A stretch of 64,000 bases of DNA, taken from positions 36,547,843 through 36,611,842 of the forward strand of contig CM072810.1 of assembly GCA_037013495.1 (NCBI GenBank). The letters are read 5' to 3'. Below, piece after piece: positions 1-12,900 of this stretch (positions are counted from its first letter, which is position 1; each line of letters starts with the position of its first letter). A program made the translations under genes and the position numbers. This DNA comes from Hippophae tibetana. Lineage: Eukaryota > Streptophyta > Magnoliopsida > Rosales > Elaeagnaceae. The notes beneath the pieces are model-generated. The model saw nothing but the letters and a program-made list of their open reading frames with translations. It did no database searches and was not told the DNA's origin.

Positions 1-3000
1 ATTTGGATGGCCTATTTGGAAAAAAAAGTAGATTGAGAAAATTGTTTTTAGCATATATTATCATTTTCAAGAAAAAGATTCCTTGCTTAAAGCCATATAG
101 AAGGCCTGTGAACTTACTGTTAAATGAATCAGTTGGGAAATTATTCGAACTGCATTATTTGTTGCCAATATGATTGCAATCCACTTTCGTGGACGGAAAG
201 AGCTTGACTTTATAGACATCAAGTATAGTGGTACGAGCGAAGCTATTTTGACACAATTGTTAGAAATGATGAATCTAATACCAATGAAGAGAAAATAGCT
301 ATACTTTCCAATAGATTTACTAAATTTCTTAGAAAGAATAAACCCGTTTTTAGGGATTTTAAAAAAATGGCAATCCGAGCTCTAAAATGATTATTTAAAT
401 GAATTTATAGTTGTATTTCTTCCAAGCAACTTCAAACATTTTGTAGACCACTCATATAGGAATTTGAGCAATAAAACTAAATCTAGAACTATGCAGCTGA
501 ACATAATTTTTGAACTCTATATCATGCAAGAGGATGAAACTTTGAACAAATTCTATGCAGGTTTTTCAATCAATTTCAACTACCCGTACAATTTGGATGG
601 ACCTATTTGAAAAAAAAACTAGATTGAGAAAATTGTTTTTAGCCTACATTATCATTTTCAAGATAAAGATACCTTGCTTAAATCCATATAGAAGGCCTGT
701 GAGCTTACTGTTAAATTAATCAGTTGGGAAATTATTCGAACTGCATTATTTGTTGCCAAGATGATAGCAATCCACTTTCGTAGACGGAAAGAGCTTGACT
801 TTATAGACATCAAGTATAGTGGTACGAGCGAAGCTATTTTGACACAATTGTTAGAAATGATGAATCTAATACCAATGAAGAGAAAATATCTATACTTTCC
901 CATATATTTACTAAATTTCTTAAAAAGAATAAACCCGTTTTTAGGTATTTAAAAAAAATGTAATCTGAGCTCTAAAATGATTATTTCAATGAATTTATAG
1001 TTGTATTTCTTCCAAGCAACTTCAAATATTTTGGAGACCACTCATATAGGCATTTGAGCAAAAAACTAAATCTAGAACTATGCAGTTGAACATAAATTTT
1101 GAACTCTATATCATGCAAGAGGATGAACCTTTGAACAAATTCAACCCAGGTTTTTCAATCAATTTCAACTACCCGTACAATTTGGATGGACCTATTTGGA
1201 AAAAAAAGTAGATTGAGAAAATTTTTGTTAGCCTACATTATCATTTTCAAGAAAAAGATACCTTGCTTAAATCCATATAGAAGGCCTGTGAACTTACTGT
1301 TGAATGAATCAGTTGGAAAATTATTCGAACGGCATCACTTGTTACCAAGTTGATGGCAATCCATTGTCCTGGACTGAAAGAGGTTGACTTTATAGACATC
1401 AAGTATAGTGGTACGAGCGAAGCTATTTTGACACAATTGTTAGAAATGATGAATCTAATACCAATGAAGAGAAAATAGCTATACTTTCCAATAGATTTAC
1501 TAAATTTCTTAGAAAGAATAAACCCATTTTTAGGGATTTTCAAAAAAGGTAATCCGAGCTCTAAAATAAGTATTTCAATGAATTTATAGTTGTATTTCTT
1601 CCAAACAACTTCAAACATTTTGCAGACCACTCATATAGGCATTTGAGCAATAAAACTAAATCTACAAGTATGTAGCTGAACATAAATTTTGAACTCTATA
1701 TCATGCAAGAGGATGAAACTTTGAACAAATTCTATGCAGGTTTTTCAATCAATTTCAACTACCCGTACAATTTGGATGGACCTATTTGGAAAAAAAAGTA
1801 GATTGAGAAAATTGTTGTTAGCCTACATTATCATTTTGAAGAAAAATATACCTTGCTTAAATCCGTATAGAAGGCCTATGAACTTACTGTTAAATGAATC
1901 AGTTGGGAAATTATTCGAACTGCATTATTTGTTGCCAAGATGATAGAAATCCACTTTCGTGGACGGAAAGAGCTTGACTTTATAGACATCAAGTATAGTG
2001 CTACGAGCGAAAATATTTTGATACAATTGTTAGATATGATGAATCTAATACCAATGAAGAGAAAATATCTATACTTTCCCATATATTTACTAAATTTCTT
2101 AGAAAGAATAAACCCGTTTTTAGGGATTTAAAAAAATGTAATCCGACCTCTAAAATGATTATTTCAATGAATTTATAGTTGTATTTCTTCCAAGCAACTT
2201 CAAACATTTTGGAGACCACTCATATAGGCATTTGAGCAAAAAACTAAATCTAGAACTATGCAGCTGAAAAGAAATTTTGAACTCTATATCATGCAAGAGG
2301 ATGAACCTTTGAACAAATTCAACGCAGGTTTTTCAATCAATTTCAACTACCCGTACAATTTGGATGGCCTATTTGGAAAAAAAAGTAGATTGAGAAAATT
2401 GTTGTTAGCCTACATTATCATTTTCAAGAAAAAGATACCTTGCTTAAATCCATATAGAAGGCCTGTGAACTTACTGTTAAATGAATCAGTTGGAAAATTA
2501 TTCGAACGGCATCACTTGTTACCAAGTTGATGGCAATCCATTGTCGTGGACGGAAAGGGGTTGACTTTATAGACATCAAGTATAGTGGTACGAGCGAAGC
2601 TATTTTGACACAATTGTTAGAAATGATGAATCTAATACCAATGAAGAGAAAATATCTATACTTTCCCATATATTTACTAAATTTCTTAGAAAGAATAAAC
2701 CCAATTTTAGGGATTTTCAAAAAAGGTAATCCGATCTCTAAAATAAGTATTTCAATGAATTTATAGTTGTATTTCTTCCAAGCAACTTCAAACATTTGGC
2801 AGACCACTCATATAGGCATTTGAGCAACAAAACTAAATCTAGAACTATGCAGCTGAACATAAATTTTGAACTCTATATCATGCAAGAGGATGATACTTTG
2901 AACAAATTCTATGCAGGTTTTTCAATCAATTTCAACTACCCGTACAATATGGATGGACCTATTTCGAAAAAAAAGTAGATTGAGAAAATTGTTGTTAGTC

Positions 3001-6000
3001 TACATTATCATTTTGAAGAAAAATATACCTCGCTTAAATCCGTATAGAAGGCCTGTGAACTTACTGTTAAATGAATCAGTTGGGAAATTATTCGAACTGC
3101 ATTATTTGTTGCCAAGATGATAGAAATCCACTTTCGTGGACGGAAAGAACTTGACTTTATAGACATCAAGTATAGTGGTACGAGCGAAAACATTTTGACA
3201 CAATTGTTAGATATGATGAATCTAATACCAATGAAGAGAAAATATCTATACTTTCCCATATATTTACTAAATTTCTTAGAAAGAATAAACCCGTTTTTAG
3301 GGATTTAAAAAAAATGTAATCCGAGCTCTAAAATGATTATTTCAATGAATTTATAGGTGTATTTCTTCCAAGCAACTTCAAACATTTTGGAGACCACTCT
3401 TATAGGCATTTGAGCAATAAACTAAATCTAGAACTATGCAGCTGAACAGAAATTTTGAACTCTATATCATGCAAGAGGATGAACCTTTGAAAAAATTCAA
3501 CGCAGGTTTTTCAATCAATTTCAAGTACCCGTACAATTTGGATGGCCTATTTGGAAAAAAAAGTAGATTGAGAAAATTGTTTTTAGCATATATTATCATT
3601 TTCAAGAAAAAGATTCCTTGCTTAAAGCCATATAGAAGGCCTGTGAACTTACTGTTAAATGAATCAGTTGGGAAATTATTCGAACTGCATTATTTGTTGC
3701 CAATATGATTGCAATCCACTTTCGTGGACGGAAAGAGCTTGACTTTATAGACATCAAGTATAGTGGTACGAGCGAAGCTATTTTGACACAATTGTTAGAA
3801 ATGATGAATCTAATACCAATGAAGAGAAAATTGCTATACTTTCCAATAGATTTACTAAATTTCTTAGAAAGAATAAACCCGTTTTTAGGGATTTTAAAAA
3901 AATGGCAATCCGAGCTCTAAAATGATTATTTAAATGAATTTATAGTTGTATTTCTTCCAAGCAACTTCAAACATTTTGTAGACCACTCATATAGGAATTT
4001 GAGCAATAAAACTAAATCTAGAACTATGCAGCTGAACATAATTTTTGAACTCTATATCGTGCAAGAGGATGAAACTTTGAACAAATTCTATGCAGGTTTT
4101 TCAATCAATTTCAACTACCCGTACAATTTGGATGGACCTATTTGAAAAAAAAACTAGATTGAGAAAATTGTTTTTAGCCTACATTATCATTTTCAAGATA
4201 AAGATACCTTGCTTAAATCCATATAGAAGGCCTGTGAGCTTACTGTTAAATTAATCAGTTGGGAAATTATTCGAACTGCATTATTTGTTGCCAAGATGAC
4301 AGCAATCCACTTTCGTAGACGGAAAGAGCTTGACTTTATAGACATCAAGTATAGTGGTACGAGCGAAGCTATTTTGACACAATTGTTAGAAATGATGAAT
4401 CTAATACCATTGAAGAGAAAATATCTATACTTTCCCATATATTTACTAAATTTCTTAAAAAGAATAAACCCGTTTTTAGGTATTTAAAAAAAATGTAATC
4501 TGAGCTCTAAAATGATTATTTCAATGAATTTATAGTTGTATTTCTTCCAAGCAACTTCAAATATTTTGGAGACCACTCATATAGGCATTTGAGCAAAAAA
4601 CTAAATCTAGAACTATGCAGTTGAACATAAATTTTGAACTCTATATCATGCAAGAGGATGAACCTTTGAACAAATTCAACGCAGGTTTTTCAATCAATTT
4701 CAACTACCCGTACAATTTGGATGGACCTATTTGGAAAAAAAAGTAGATTGAGAAAATTTTTGTTAGCCTACATTATCATTTTCAAGAAAAAGATACCTTG
4801 CTTAAATCCATATAGAAGGCCTGTGAACTTACTGTTGAATGAATCAGTTGGAAAATTATTCGAACGGCATCACTTGTTACCAAGTTGATGGCAATCCATT
4901 GTCCTGGACTGAAAGAGGTTGACTTTATAGACATCAAGTATAGTGGTACGAGCGAAGCTATTTTGACACAATTGTTAGAAATGATGAATCTAATACCAAT
5001 GAAGAGAAAATAGCTATACTTTCCAATAGATTTACTAAATTTCTTAGAAAGAATAAACCCATTTTTAGGGATTTTCAAAAAAGGTAATCCGAGCTCTAAA
5101 ATAAGTATTTCAATGAATTTATAGTTGTATTTCTTCCAAACAACTTCAAACATTTTGCAGACCACTCATATAGGCATTTGAGCAATAAAACTAAATCTAC
5201 AAGTATGCAGCTGAACATAAATTTTGAACTCTATATCATGCAAGAGGATGAAACTTTGAACAAATTCTATGCAGGTTTTTCAATCAATTTCAACTACCCG
5301 TACAATTTGGATGGACCTATTTGGAAAAAAAAGTAGATTGAGAAAATTGTTGTTAGCCTACATTATCATTTTGAAGAAAAATATACCTTGCTTAAATCCG
5401 TATAGAAGGCCTGTGAACTTACTGTTAAATGAATCAGTTGGGAAATTATTCGAACTGCATTATTTGTCGCCAAGATGATAGAAATCCACTTTCGTGGACG
5501 GAAAGAGCTAGACTTTATAGAGATCAAGTATAGTGGTACGAGCGAAACTATTTTGACACAATTGATAGATATGATGAATCTAATACCAATGAAGAGAAAA
5601 TATCTATACTTTCCCATATATTTACTAACTTTCTTAGAAAGAATAAACCCGTTTTTAGGGATTTAAAAAAAATGTAATCCAAGCTCTAAAATGATTATTT
5701 CAATGAATTTATATTTGTATTTCTTCCAAGCAACTTCAAACATTTTGGAGACCACTCATATAGGCATTTGAGCAAAAAACTAAATCTAGAACTATGCAAC
5801 TGAAAAGAAATTTTGAACTCTATATCATGCAAGAGGATGAACCTTTGAACAAATTCAACGCAGGTTTTTCAATCAATTTCAACTACCGTACAATTTGGAT
5901 GGCCTATTTGGAAAAAAAGTAGATTGAGAAAATTGTTGTTAGCCTACATTATCATTTTCAAGAAAAAGATACCTTGCTTAAATCCATATAGAAGGCCTGT

Positions 6001-6130
6001 GAACTTACTGTTAAATGAATCAGTTGGAAAATTATTCGAACGGCATCACTTGTTACCAAGTTGATGGAAATCCATTGTCGTGGACGGGAAGGGGTTGACT
6101 TTATAGACATCAAGTATAGTGGTACGAGCG
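1..6130 (+). repeat. 6-monomer (3535-bp) segmental duplication
   Basis: Bases 1 to about 2600 match about 3536 to 6130 at a constant offset of 3535 bp. Shared private variants include the TTAGCATATATTATC and GGATGGCCT start, the GACCTATTTGAAAAAAAAACTAG copy (near 600 and 4135), TTTCGTAGACGG (780 and 4315), and CCATTGTCCTGGACTG. Divergence grows after the fourth monomer (GAAAATATTTTG versus GAAACTATTTTG). The match then fades: at the sixth monomer, family A at 3117 lies opposite family B at 6648. The first copy may extend left of the window. Confidence 0.8.
3436..3708 (+). other. 90-codon chimeric open frame created by a 1-bp deletion
   Basis: Here GGATGGACCT is reduced to GGATGGCCT. The deletion carries the FELYIMQEDEP frame into the frame that ends in ESVGKLFELHYLLP, giving a 90-codon open stretch. 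Similar frames occur at 2258-2530, 8146-8418 and 54061-54336. The middle part (KKSRLRKL through NPYRRP) is out of register with the gag alignment, so this is not a repaired gag. Two opposite frame errors happen to cancel around a nonsense segment. I do not call it a gene. Confidence 0.6.
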
Positions 6131-6133
6131 AAG

Positions 6134-9100
6134 CTATTTTGACACAATTGTTAGAAATGATGAATCTAATACCAATGAAGAGAAAATAGCTATACTTTCC
6201 AATAGATTTATAAATTTCTTAGAAAGAATAAACCCATTTTTAGGGATTTTCAAAAAAGGTAATCCGAGCTCTAAAATAAGTATTTCAATGAATTTATAGT
6301 TGTATTTCTTCCAAGCAACTTCAAACATTTTGGAGACCACTCATATAGGCATTTGAGCAAAAAACTAAATCTAGAACTATGCAGCTGAACATAAATTTTG
6401 AACTCTATATCATCCAAGAGGATGAAATTTGAACAAATTCTATGCAGGTTTTTCAATCAATTTCAGCTACCCGTACAATTTGGATGGACCTATTTGGAAA
6501 AAAAAGTAGATTGAGAAAATTGTTGTTAGCCTACATTATCATTTTCAAGAAAAAGATACCTTGCTTAAATCCATATAGAAGGCCTGTGAACTTACTGTTG
6601 AATGAATCAGTTGGAAAATTATTCGAACGTCATCACTTGTTACCAAGTTGATGGCAATCCATTGTCCTGGACGGAAAGAGGTTGACTTTATAGACATCAA
6701 GTATAGTGGTACGAGCGATGCTATTTTGACACAATTGTTAGAAATGATGAATCTAATACCAATGAAGAGAAAATAGCTATACTTTCCAATAGATTTACTA
6801 AATTTCTTAGAAAGAATAAACCCATTTTTAGGGATTTTCAAAAAAGGTAATCCGAGCTCTAAAATAAGTATTTCAATGAATTTATAGTTGTATTTCTTCC
6901 AAGCAACTTCAAACATTTTGGAGACCACTCATATAGGCATTTGAGCAATAAATCTAAATCTAGAACCATGCAGCTGAACATAAATTTTGAACTCTATATC
7001 ATGCAAGAGGATGAAACTTTGAACAAATTCTATGCAGGTTTTTCAATCAATTTCAACTACCCGTACAATATGGATGGACCTATTTGGAAAAAAAAGTAGA
7101 TTGAGAAAATTGTTGTTAGCCTACATTATCATTTTGAAGAAAAATATACCTCGCTTAAATCCGTATAGAAGGCCTGTGAACTTACTGTTAAATGAATCAG
7201 TTGGGAAATTATTCGAACTACATTATTTGTTGCCAAGATGATAGAAATCCACTTTCGTGGACGGAAAGAACTTGGCTTTATAGACATCAAGTATAGTGGT
7301 ACGAGCAAAAATATTTTGACACAATTGTTAGATATGATGAATCTAATACCAATGAAGAGAAAATATCTATACTTTCCCATATATTTACTAAATTTCTTAG
7401 AAAGAATAAACCCGTTTTTAGGGATTTAAAAAAAAGGTAATCCGAGCTCTAAAATGATTATTTCAATGAATTTATAGTTGTATTTCTTCCAAGCAACTTC
7501 AAACATTTTGGAGACCACTCTTATAGGCATTTGAGCAATAAACTAAATCTAGAACTATGCAGCTGAACAGAAATTTTGAACTCTATATCATGCAAGAGGA
7601 TGAACCTTTGAACAAATTCAACGCAGGTTTTTCAATCAATTTCAACTACCCGTACAATTTGGATGGACCTATTTGGAAAAAAAAGTGGATTGAGAAAATC
7701 GTTGTTAGCCTACATTATCATTTTCAAGAAAAAGATACCTTGCTTAAATCCATATAGAAGGCCTGTGAACTTACTGTTAAATGAATCAGTTGGGAAATTA
7801 TTCGAACTGTATTATTTGTTGCCAAGATGATAGAAATCCACTTTCGTGGACGGAAAGAGCTTGACTTTATAGACATCAAGTATAGTGGTACAAGCAAAGC
7901 TATTTTGACACAATTGTTAGAAATGATGAATCTAATACCAATGAAGAGAAAATATCTATAATTTCGCATAGATTTACTAAATTTCTTAGAAAGAATAAAC
8001 CCGTTTTTAGGGATTTAAAAAAAATGTAATCTGAGCTCTAAAATGATTATTTCAATGAATTTATAGTTGTATTTCTTCCAAGCAACTTCAAACATTTTGG
8101 AGACCACTCTTATAGGCATTTGAGCAATAAACTAAATCTAGAACTATGCAGCTGAACAGAAATTTTGAACTCTATATAATGCAAGAGGATGAACCTTTGA
8201 AAAAATTCAACGCAGGTTTTTCAATCAATTTCAAGTACCCGTACAATTTGGATGGCCTATTTGGAAAAAAAAGTAGATTGAGAAAATTGTTGTTAGCCTA
8301 CATTATCATTTTCAAGAAAAAGATAGCTTGCTTAAATCCATATAGAAGGCCTGTGAACTTACTGTTAAATGAATCAGTTGGAAAATTATTCGAACGGCAT
8401 CACTTGTTACCAAGTTGATGGCAATCCATTGTCGTGGAGGGAAAGGGGTTGACTTTATAGACATCAAGTATAGTGGTACGAGCGAAGCTATTTTGACACA
8501 ATTGTTAGAAATGATGAATCTAATACCAATGAAGAGAAAATAGCTATACTTTCCAATAGATTTACTAAATTTCATAGAAAGAATAAACCCATTTTTAGGG
8601 ATTTTCAAAAAAGGTAATCCGAGCTCTAAAATAAGTATTTCAATGAATTTATAGTTGTATTTCTTCCAAGCAACTTCAAACATTTTGGAGACCACTCATA
8701 TAGGCATTTGAGCAAAAAACTAAATCTAGAACTATGCAGCTGAACATAAATTTTGAACTCTATATCATCCAAGAGGATGAAATTTGAACAAATTCTATGC
8801 AGGTTTTTCAATCAATTTCAGCTACCCGTACAATTTGGATGGACCTATTTGGAAAAAAAAGTAGATTGAGAAAATTGTTGTTAGCCTACATTATCATTTT
8901 CAAGAAAAAGATACCTTGCTTAAATCCATATAGAAGGCCTGTGAACTTACTGTTGAATGAATCAGTTGGAAAATTATTCGAACGTCATCACTTGTTACCA
9001 AGTTGATGGCAATCCATTGTCCTGGACGGAAAGAGGTTGACTTTATAGACATCAAGTATAGTGGTACGAGCGATGCTATTTTGACACAATTGTTAGAAAT

Positions 9101-9345
9101 GATGAATCTAATACCAATGAAGAGAAAATAGCTATACTTTCCAATAGATTTACTAAATTTCTTAGAAAGAATAAACCCATTTTTAGGGATTTTCAAAAAA
9201 GGTAATCCGAGCTCTAAAATAAGTATTTCAATGAATTTATAGTTGTATTTCTTCCAAGCAACTTCAAACATTTTGGAGACCACTCATATAGGCATTTGAG
9301 CAATAAATCTAAATCTAGAACCATGCAGGTGAACATAAATTTTGA
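6134..9345 (+). repeat. 4-monomer (2355-bp) duplication of a family B pair
   Basis: A stretch of about 0.8 kb near 6210-6990 is repeated near 8565-9345. Both copies share ATCATCCAAGAGGATGAAATTTGAAC (6410 and 8765), TTTCAGCTACCCG, AACGTCATCAC and AATAAATCTAAATCTAGAACC. The match ends sharply: the next monomer is family A at 7238 but family B at 9592. Confidence 0.75.
7557..7757 (+). pseudogene. Gag remnant copy without the central stop codon
   Basis: In this copy the usual TAG after the KKK residues is TGG, so the gag-like frame stays open for 66 codons. It runs from the MQLN start region through FELYIMQEDEP, the Ile-Asn and Asn-Leu segment, and KIVVSLHYHFQEKDTLL to the next shared stop. It joins two blocks that most monomers read only as separate pieces, and it confirms that they belong to one ancestral frame. 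The ATG is simply the first Met in the window. There is no sign that this copy is expressed, and the later frameshift and stops are still present. Confidence 0.7.
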
Positions 9346-9940
9346 ACTCTATATCATCCAAGAGGATGAAATTTGAACAAATTCTATGCAGGTTTTTCAA
9401 TCAATTTCAGCTACCCGTACAATTTGGATGGACCTATTTGGAAAAAAAAGTAGATTGAGAAAATTGTTGTTAGCCTACATTATCATTTTCAAGAAAAAGA
9501 TACCTTGCTTAAATCCATATAGAAGGCCTGTGAACTTACTGTTGAATGAATCAGTTGGAAAATTATTCGAACGGCATCACTTGTTACCAAGTTGATGGCA
9601 ATCCATTGTCCTGGACGGAAAGAGGTTGACTTTATAGACATCAAATTATAGTGGTACGAGCGATGCTATTTTGACACAATTGTTAGAAATGATGAATCTA
9701 ATACCAATGAAGAGAAAATAGCTATACTTTCCAATAGATTTACTAAATTTCTTAGAAAGAATAAACCCAATTTTAGGGATTTTCAAAAAAGGTAATCCGA
9801 GCTCTAAAATAAGTATTTCAATGAATTTATAGTTGTATTTCTTCCAAGCAACTTCTAACATTTTGGAGACCACTCATATAGGCATTTGAGCAAAAAAATA
9901 AATCTAGAACTATGCAACTGAACATTAATTTTGAACTCTA
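8760..9940 (+). repeat. Single-monomer tandem duplication (589 bp)
   Basis: The ATCATCCAAGAGGATGAAATTTG word at 8765 recurs at 9354, together with TTTCAGCTACCCG and the family B body. The second copy differs by ATCAAATTATAG (one inserted base), CCCAATTTT and TTCTAACATT. This is the smallest expansion step visible in Zone I. Confidence 0.65.
9003..9591 (+). repeat. Representative family B monomer (589 bp)
   Basis: Family B differs from A by a linked set of sites: CATCACTTGTTACCAAGTTGATGGC just before and over the anchor, CCATTGTCCTGGACGG, GAAAATAGCTATACTTTCCAAT, CCCATTTTTAGGGATTTTC and AATAAGTATTTC. Because GGGATTTTC replaces GGGATTTAA, the frame that starts at the anchor runs about 16 codons further in B than in A. 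In the acidic gag-like block, B reads KIAILSNRFTKFLRKN, which fits the gag pattern slightly better than the A version. Confidence 0.8.
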
Positions 9941-12900
9941 TATAATGCAAGAGGATTAAACTTTGAACAAATTCTATGCAGGTTTTTCAATCATTATCAA
10001 CTACCCGTACAATTTGGATGGACCTATTTCAAAAAAAAAGTAGATTGAGAAAATTGTTGTTAGCCTACATTATCATTTCCAAGAAAAAGATACCTTGCTT
10101 AAATCCATATAGAAGGCATGTGAAATTACTGTTAAATGAATCAGTTGGGAAATTATTCGAACTGCATTATTTGTTGCCAAGATGATAGCAATCCACTTTC
10201 GTGGACGGAAAGAGCTTGAATTTATAGACATCAAGTATAGTGGTACGAGCGAAGCAATTTTGACACAATTTTTAGAATTGATGAATCTAATACCAATGAA
10301 GAGAAAATATCTATACTTTCCCATAGATTTACTAAATTTCTTAGCAAGAATAAACCCGTTTTTAGGGATTTCAAAAAAAAGGTAATCCGAGCCCCATAAT
10401 GATTATTGCAATGAGGTTATAGTTGTATTTCTTCGAAGCAACTTCAAACATTGTGGAGACCACTCATATACGTATTTGGCCAAAAAATAAATATAGAACT
10501 ATACAGCTGAACAAAAATTTTGAACTCTATATCATGCAAGAGGATGAAACTTTGAACAAATTCTACGCAAGTTTTTCAATCATTATCAATTAAACGTACA
10601 ATTTGGATGGACCTATTTGGAAAAAAAAGTAGATTGAGAAAATGGTTGTTAGCCTACATTATCATTTCCAAGAAAAAGATACCTTGCTTAAATCCATATA
10701 GAAGGCCTGTGAACTTACTGTTAAATGAATCAGTTGGGAAATTATTCGAACTGCATTATTTGTTGCCAAGATGATAGCAATCCACTTTCGTGGACGGAAA
10801 GAGCTTGACTTTATAGACATCAAGTATAGTGGTACGAGCGAAGCTATTTTGACACAATTGTTAGAAATGATGAATCTAATACCAATGAAGAGAAAATATC
10901 TATACTTTCCAATATATTTACTAAATTTCTTAGAAAGAATAAACCCGTTTTTAGGGATTTAAGAAAAAGGTAATCCGAGCTCTAAAATGATTATTTCAAT
11001 GAATTTATTGTTGTATTTCTTCCAAGCAACTTCAAACATTTTGGAGACCACTCATATAGGAATTTGAGCAAAAAACTAAATCTAGAACTATACAGCTGAA
11101 CATAAATTTTGAACTCTATATCATGCAAGAGGATAAAACTTTGAACAAATTCGATGCAGGTTTTTCAATCAATTTCAACTACCAGTACAATTTGGATGGA
11201 CCTATTTGGAAAAAAAAAATAGATTGAGAAAATTGTTGTTAGCCTACATTATCATTTTCAAGAAAAATATACCTTGCTTAAATCCGTATAGAAGGCCTGT
11301 GAACTTACTGTTAAATGAATCAGTTGGGAAATTATTCGAACTGCATTATTTGTTGCCAAGATGATAGCAATCCACTTTCGTGGACGGAAAGAGCTTGACT
11401 TTATAGACATCAAGCATAGTGGTACGAGCGAAGCTATTTTGACACAATTGTTAGATATGATGAATCTAATACCAATGAAGGAAAATATCTATACTTTCCC
11501 ATATATTTACTAAATTTCTTAGAAAGAAAAAACCTGTTTTTAGGGATTTAAAAAAAAAGGTAATCCGAGCTCTAAAATGATTATTTCAATGAATTTATAG
11601 TTGTATTTCTTCCAAGCAACTTCAAACATTTTGGAGACCACTCAAATAGGCATTTGAGCAAAAAACTAAATCTAGAACTATGCAGCTGAACAGAAATTTT
11701 GAACTCTATATCATGCAAGAGGATGAAACTTTGAACAAATTCTACGCAGGTTTTTCAATCAATTTCAACTACCCGTACAATTTGGATGGACCTATTTGGA
11801 AAAAAAAGTAGATTGAGAAAATTGTTGTTAGCCTACATTATCATTTTTAAGAAAAAGATACCTTGCTTAAATCCATATAGAAGGCCTGTGAACTTACTGT
11901 TAAATGAATCAGTTGGAAAATTATTCGAACGGCATCACTAGTTACCAAGTTGATGGCAATCCATTGTCGTGGACGGAAAGAGCTTGACTTTATAGACATC
12001 AAATATAGTGGTACGAGCAAAGCTATTTTGACACAATTGGTAGAAATGATGAATCTAATACCAATGAAGAGAAAATAGCTATACTTTCCAATAGATTTAA
12101 TACATTTCTAAGAAAGAATAAACCCATTTTTAGGGATTTTCAGAAAAGGTAATCCGAGCTCTAAAATAAGTATTTCAATGAATTTATAGTTGTATTTCTT
12201 CCAAGCAACTTCAAACATTTTGGAGACCACTCATATAGGAATTTGAGCAAAAAAATAAATCTAGAACTATGCAGCTGAACATAAATTTTGAACTCTATAT
12301 AATGCAAGAGGATGAAACTTTGAACAAATTCTATGCAGGTTTTTCAATCATTATCAACTACCCGTACAATTTGGATGTACCTATTTAAAAAAAAAGTAGA
12401 TTGAGAAAATTGTTGTTAGCCTACATTATCATTTTCAAGAAAAAGATACCTTGCTTAAATCCATATAGAAGGCATGTGAACTTACTGTTAAATGAATCAG
12501 TTGGGAAATTATTCGAACTGCATTATTTGTTGCCAAGATGATAGCAATCCACTTTCGTGGACGGAAAGAGCTTGACTTTATAGACATCAAGTATAGTGGT
12601 ACGAGCGAAGCTATTTTGACACAATTGTTAGAAATGATGAATCTAATACCAATGAAGAGAAAATATCTATACTTTCGAATATATTTACTAAATTTCTTAG
12701 AAAGAATAAACCCGTTTTTAGGGATTTAAGAAAAAGGTAATCCGAGCTCTAAAATGATTATTTCAATGAATTTATTGTTGTATTTCTTCCAAGCAACTTC
12801 AAACATTTTGGAGACCACTCATATAGGAATTTGAGCAAAAAACTAAATCTAGAACTATACAGCTGAACATAAATTTTGAACTCTATATCATGCAAGAGGA

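Larger units (their letters stand above)
1..9835 (+). repeat. Zone I: interleaved family A and B monomers
   Basis: Seventeen anchors: 170, 761, 1350, 1940, 2527, 3117, 3705, 4296, 4885, 5475, 6061, 6648, 7238, 7827, 8415, 9003, 9592. Family A copies (for example 1940, 3117, 7238) carry CCACTTTCG, GAAAATATC, CCCGTTTTT and AATGATT. Family B copies (for example 1350, 6648, 9003) carry CCATTGTC, GAAAATAGC, CCCATTTTT and AATAAGT. Most copies here have TCAATCAATTTCAACTAC upstream of the anchor, unlike most of Zone II, which has TCATTATCAACTAC. Family C tails are absent. No gene is seen. Confidence 0.85.

Noticed and set aside
3436..3708. 90-codon open frame as a repaired gag
   Set aside because: The middle third is out of register with the gag alignment; a 1-bp deletion and the shared 1-bp insertion merely cancel.
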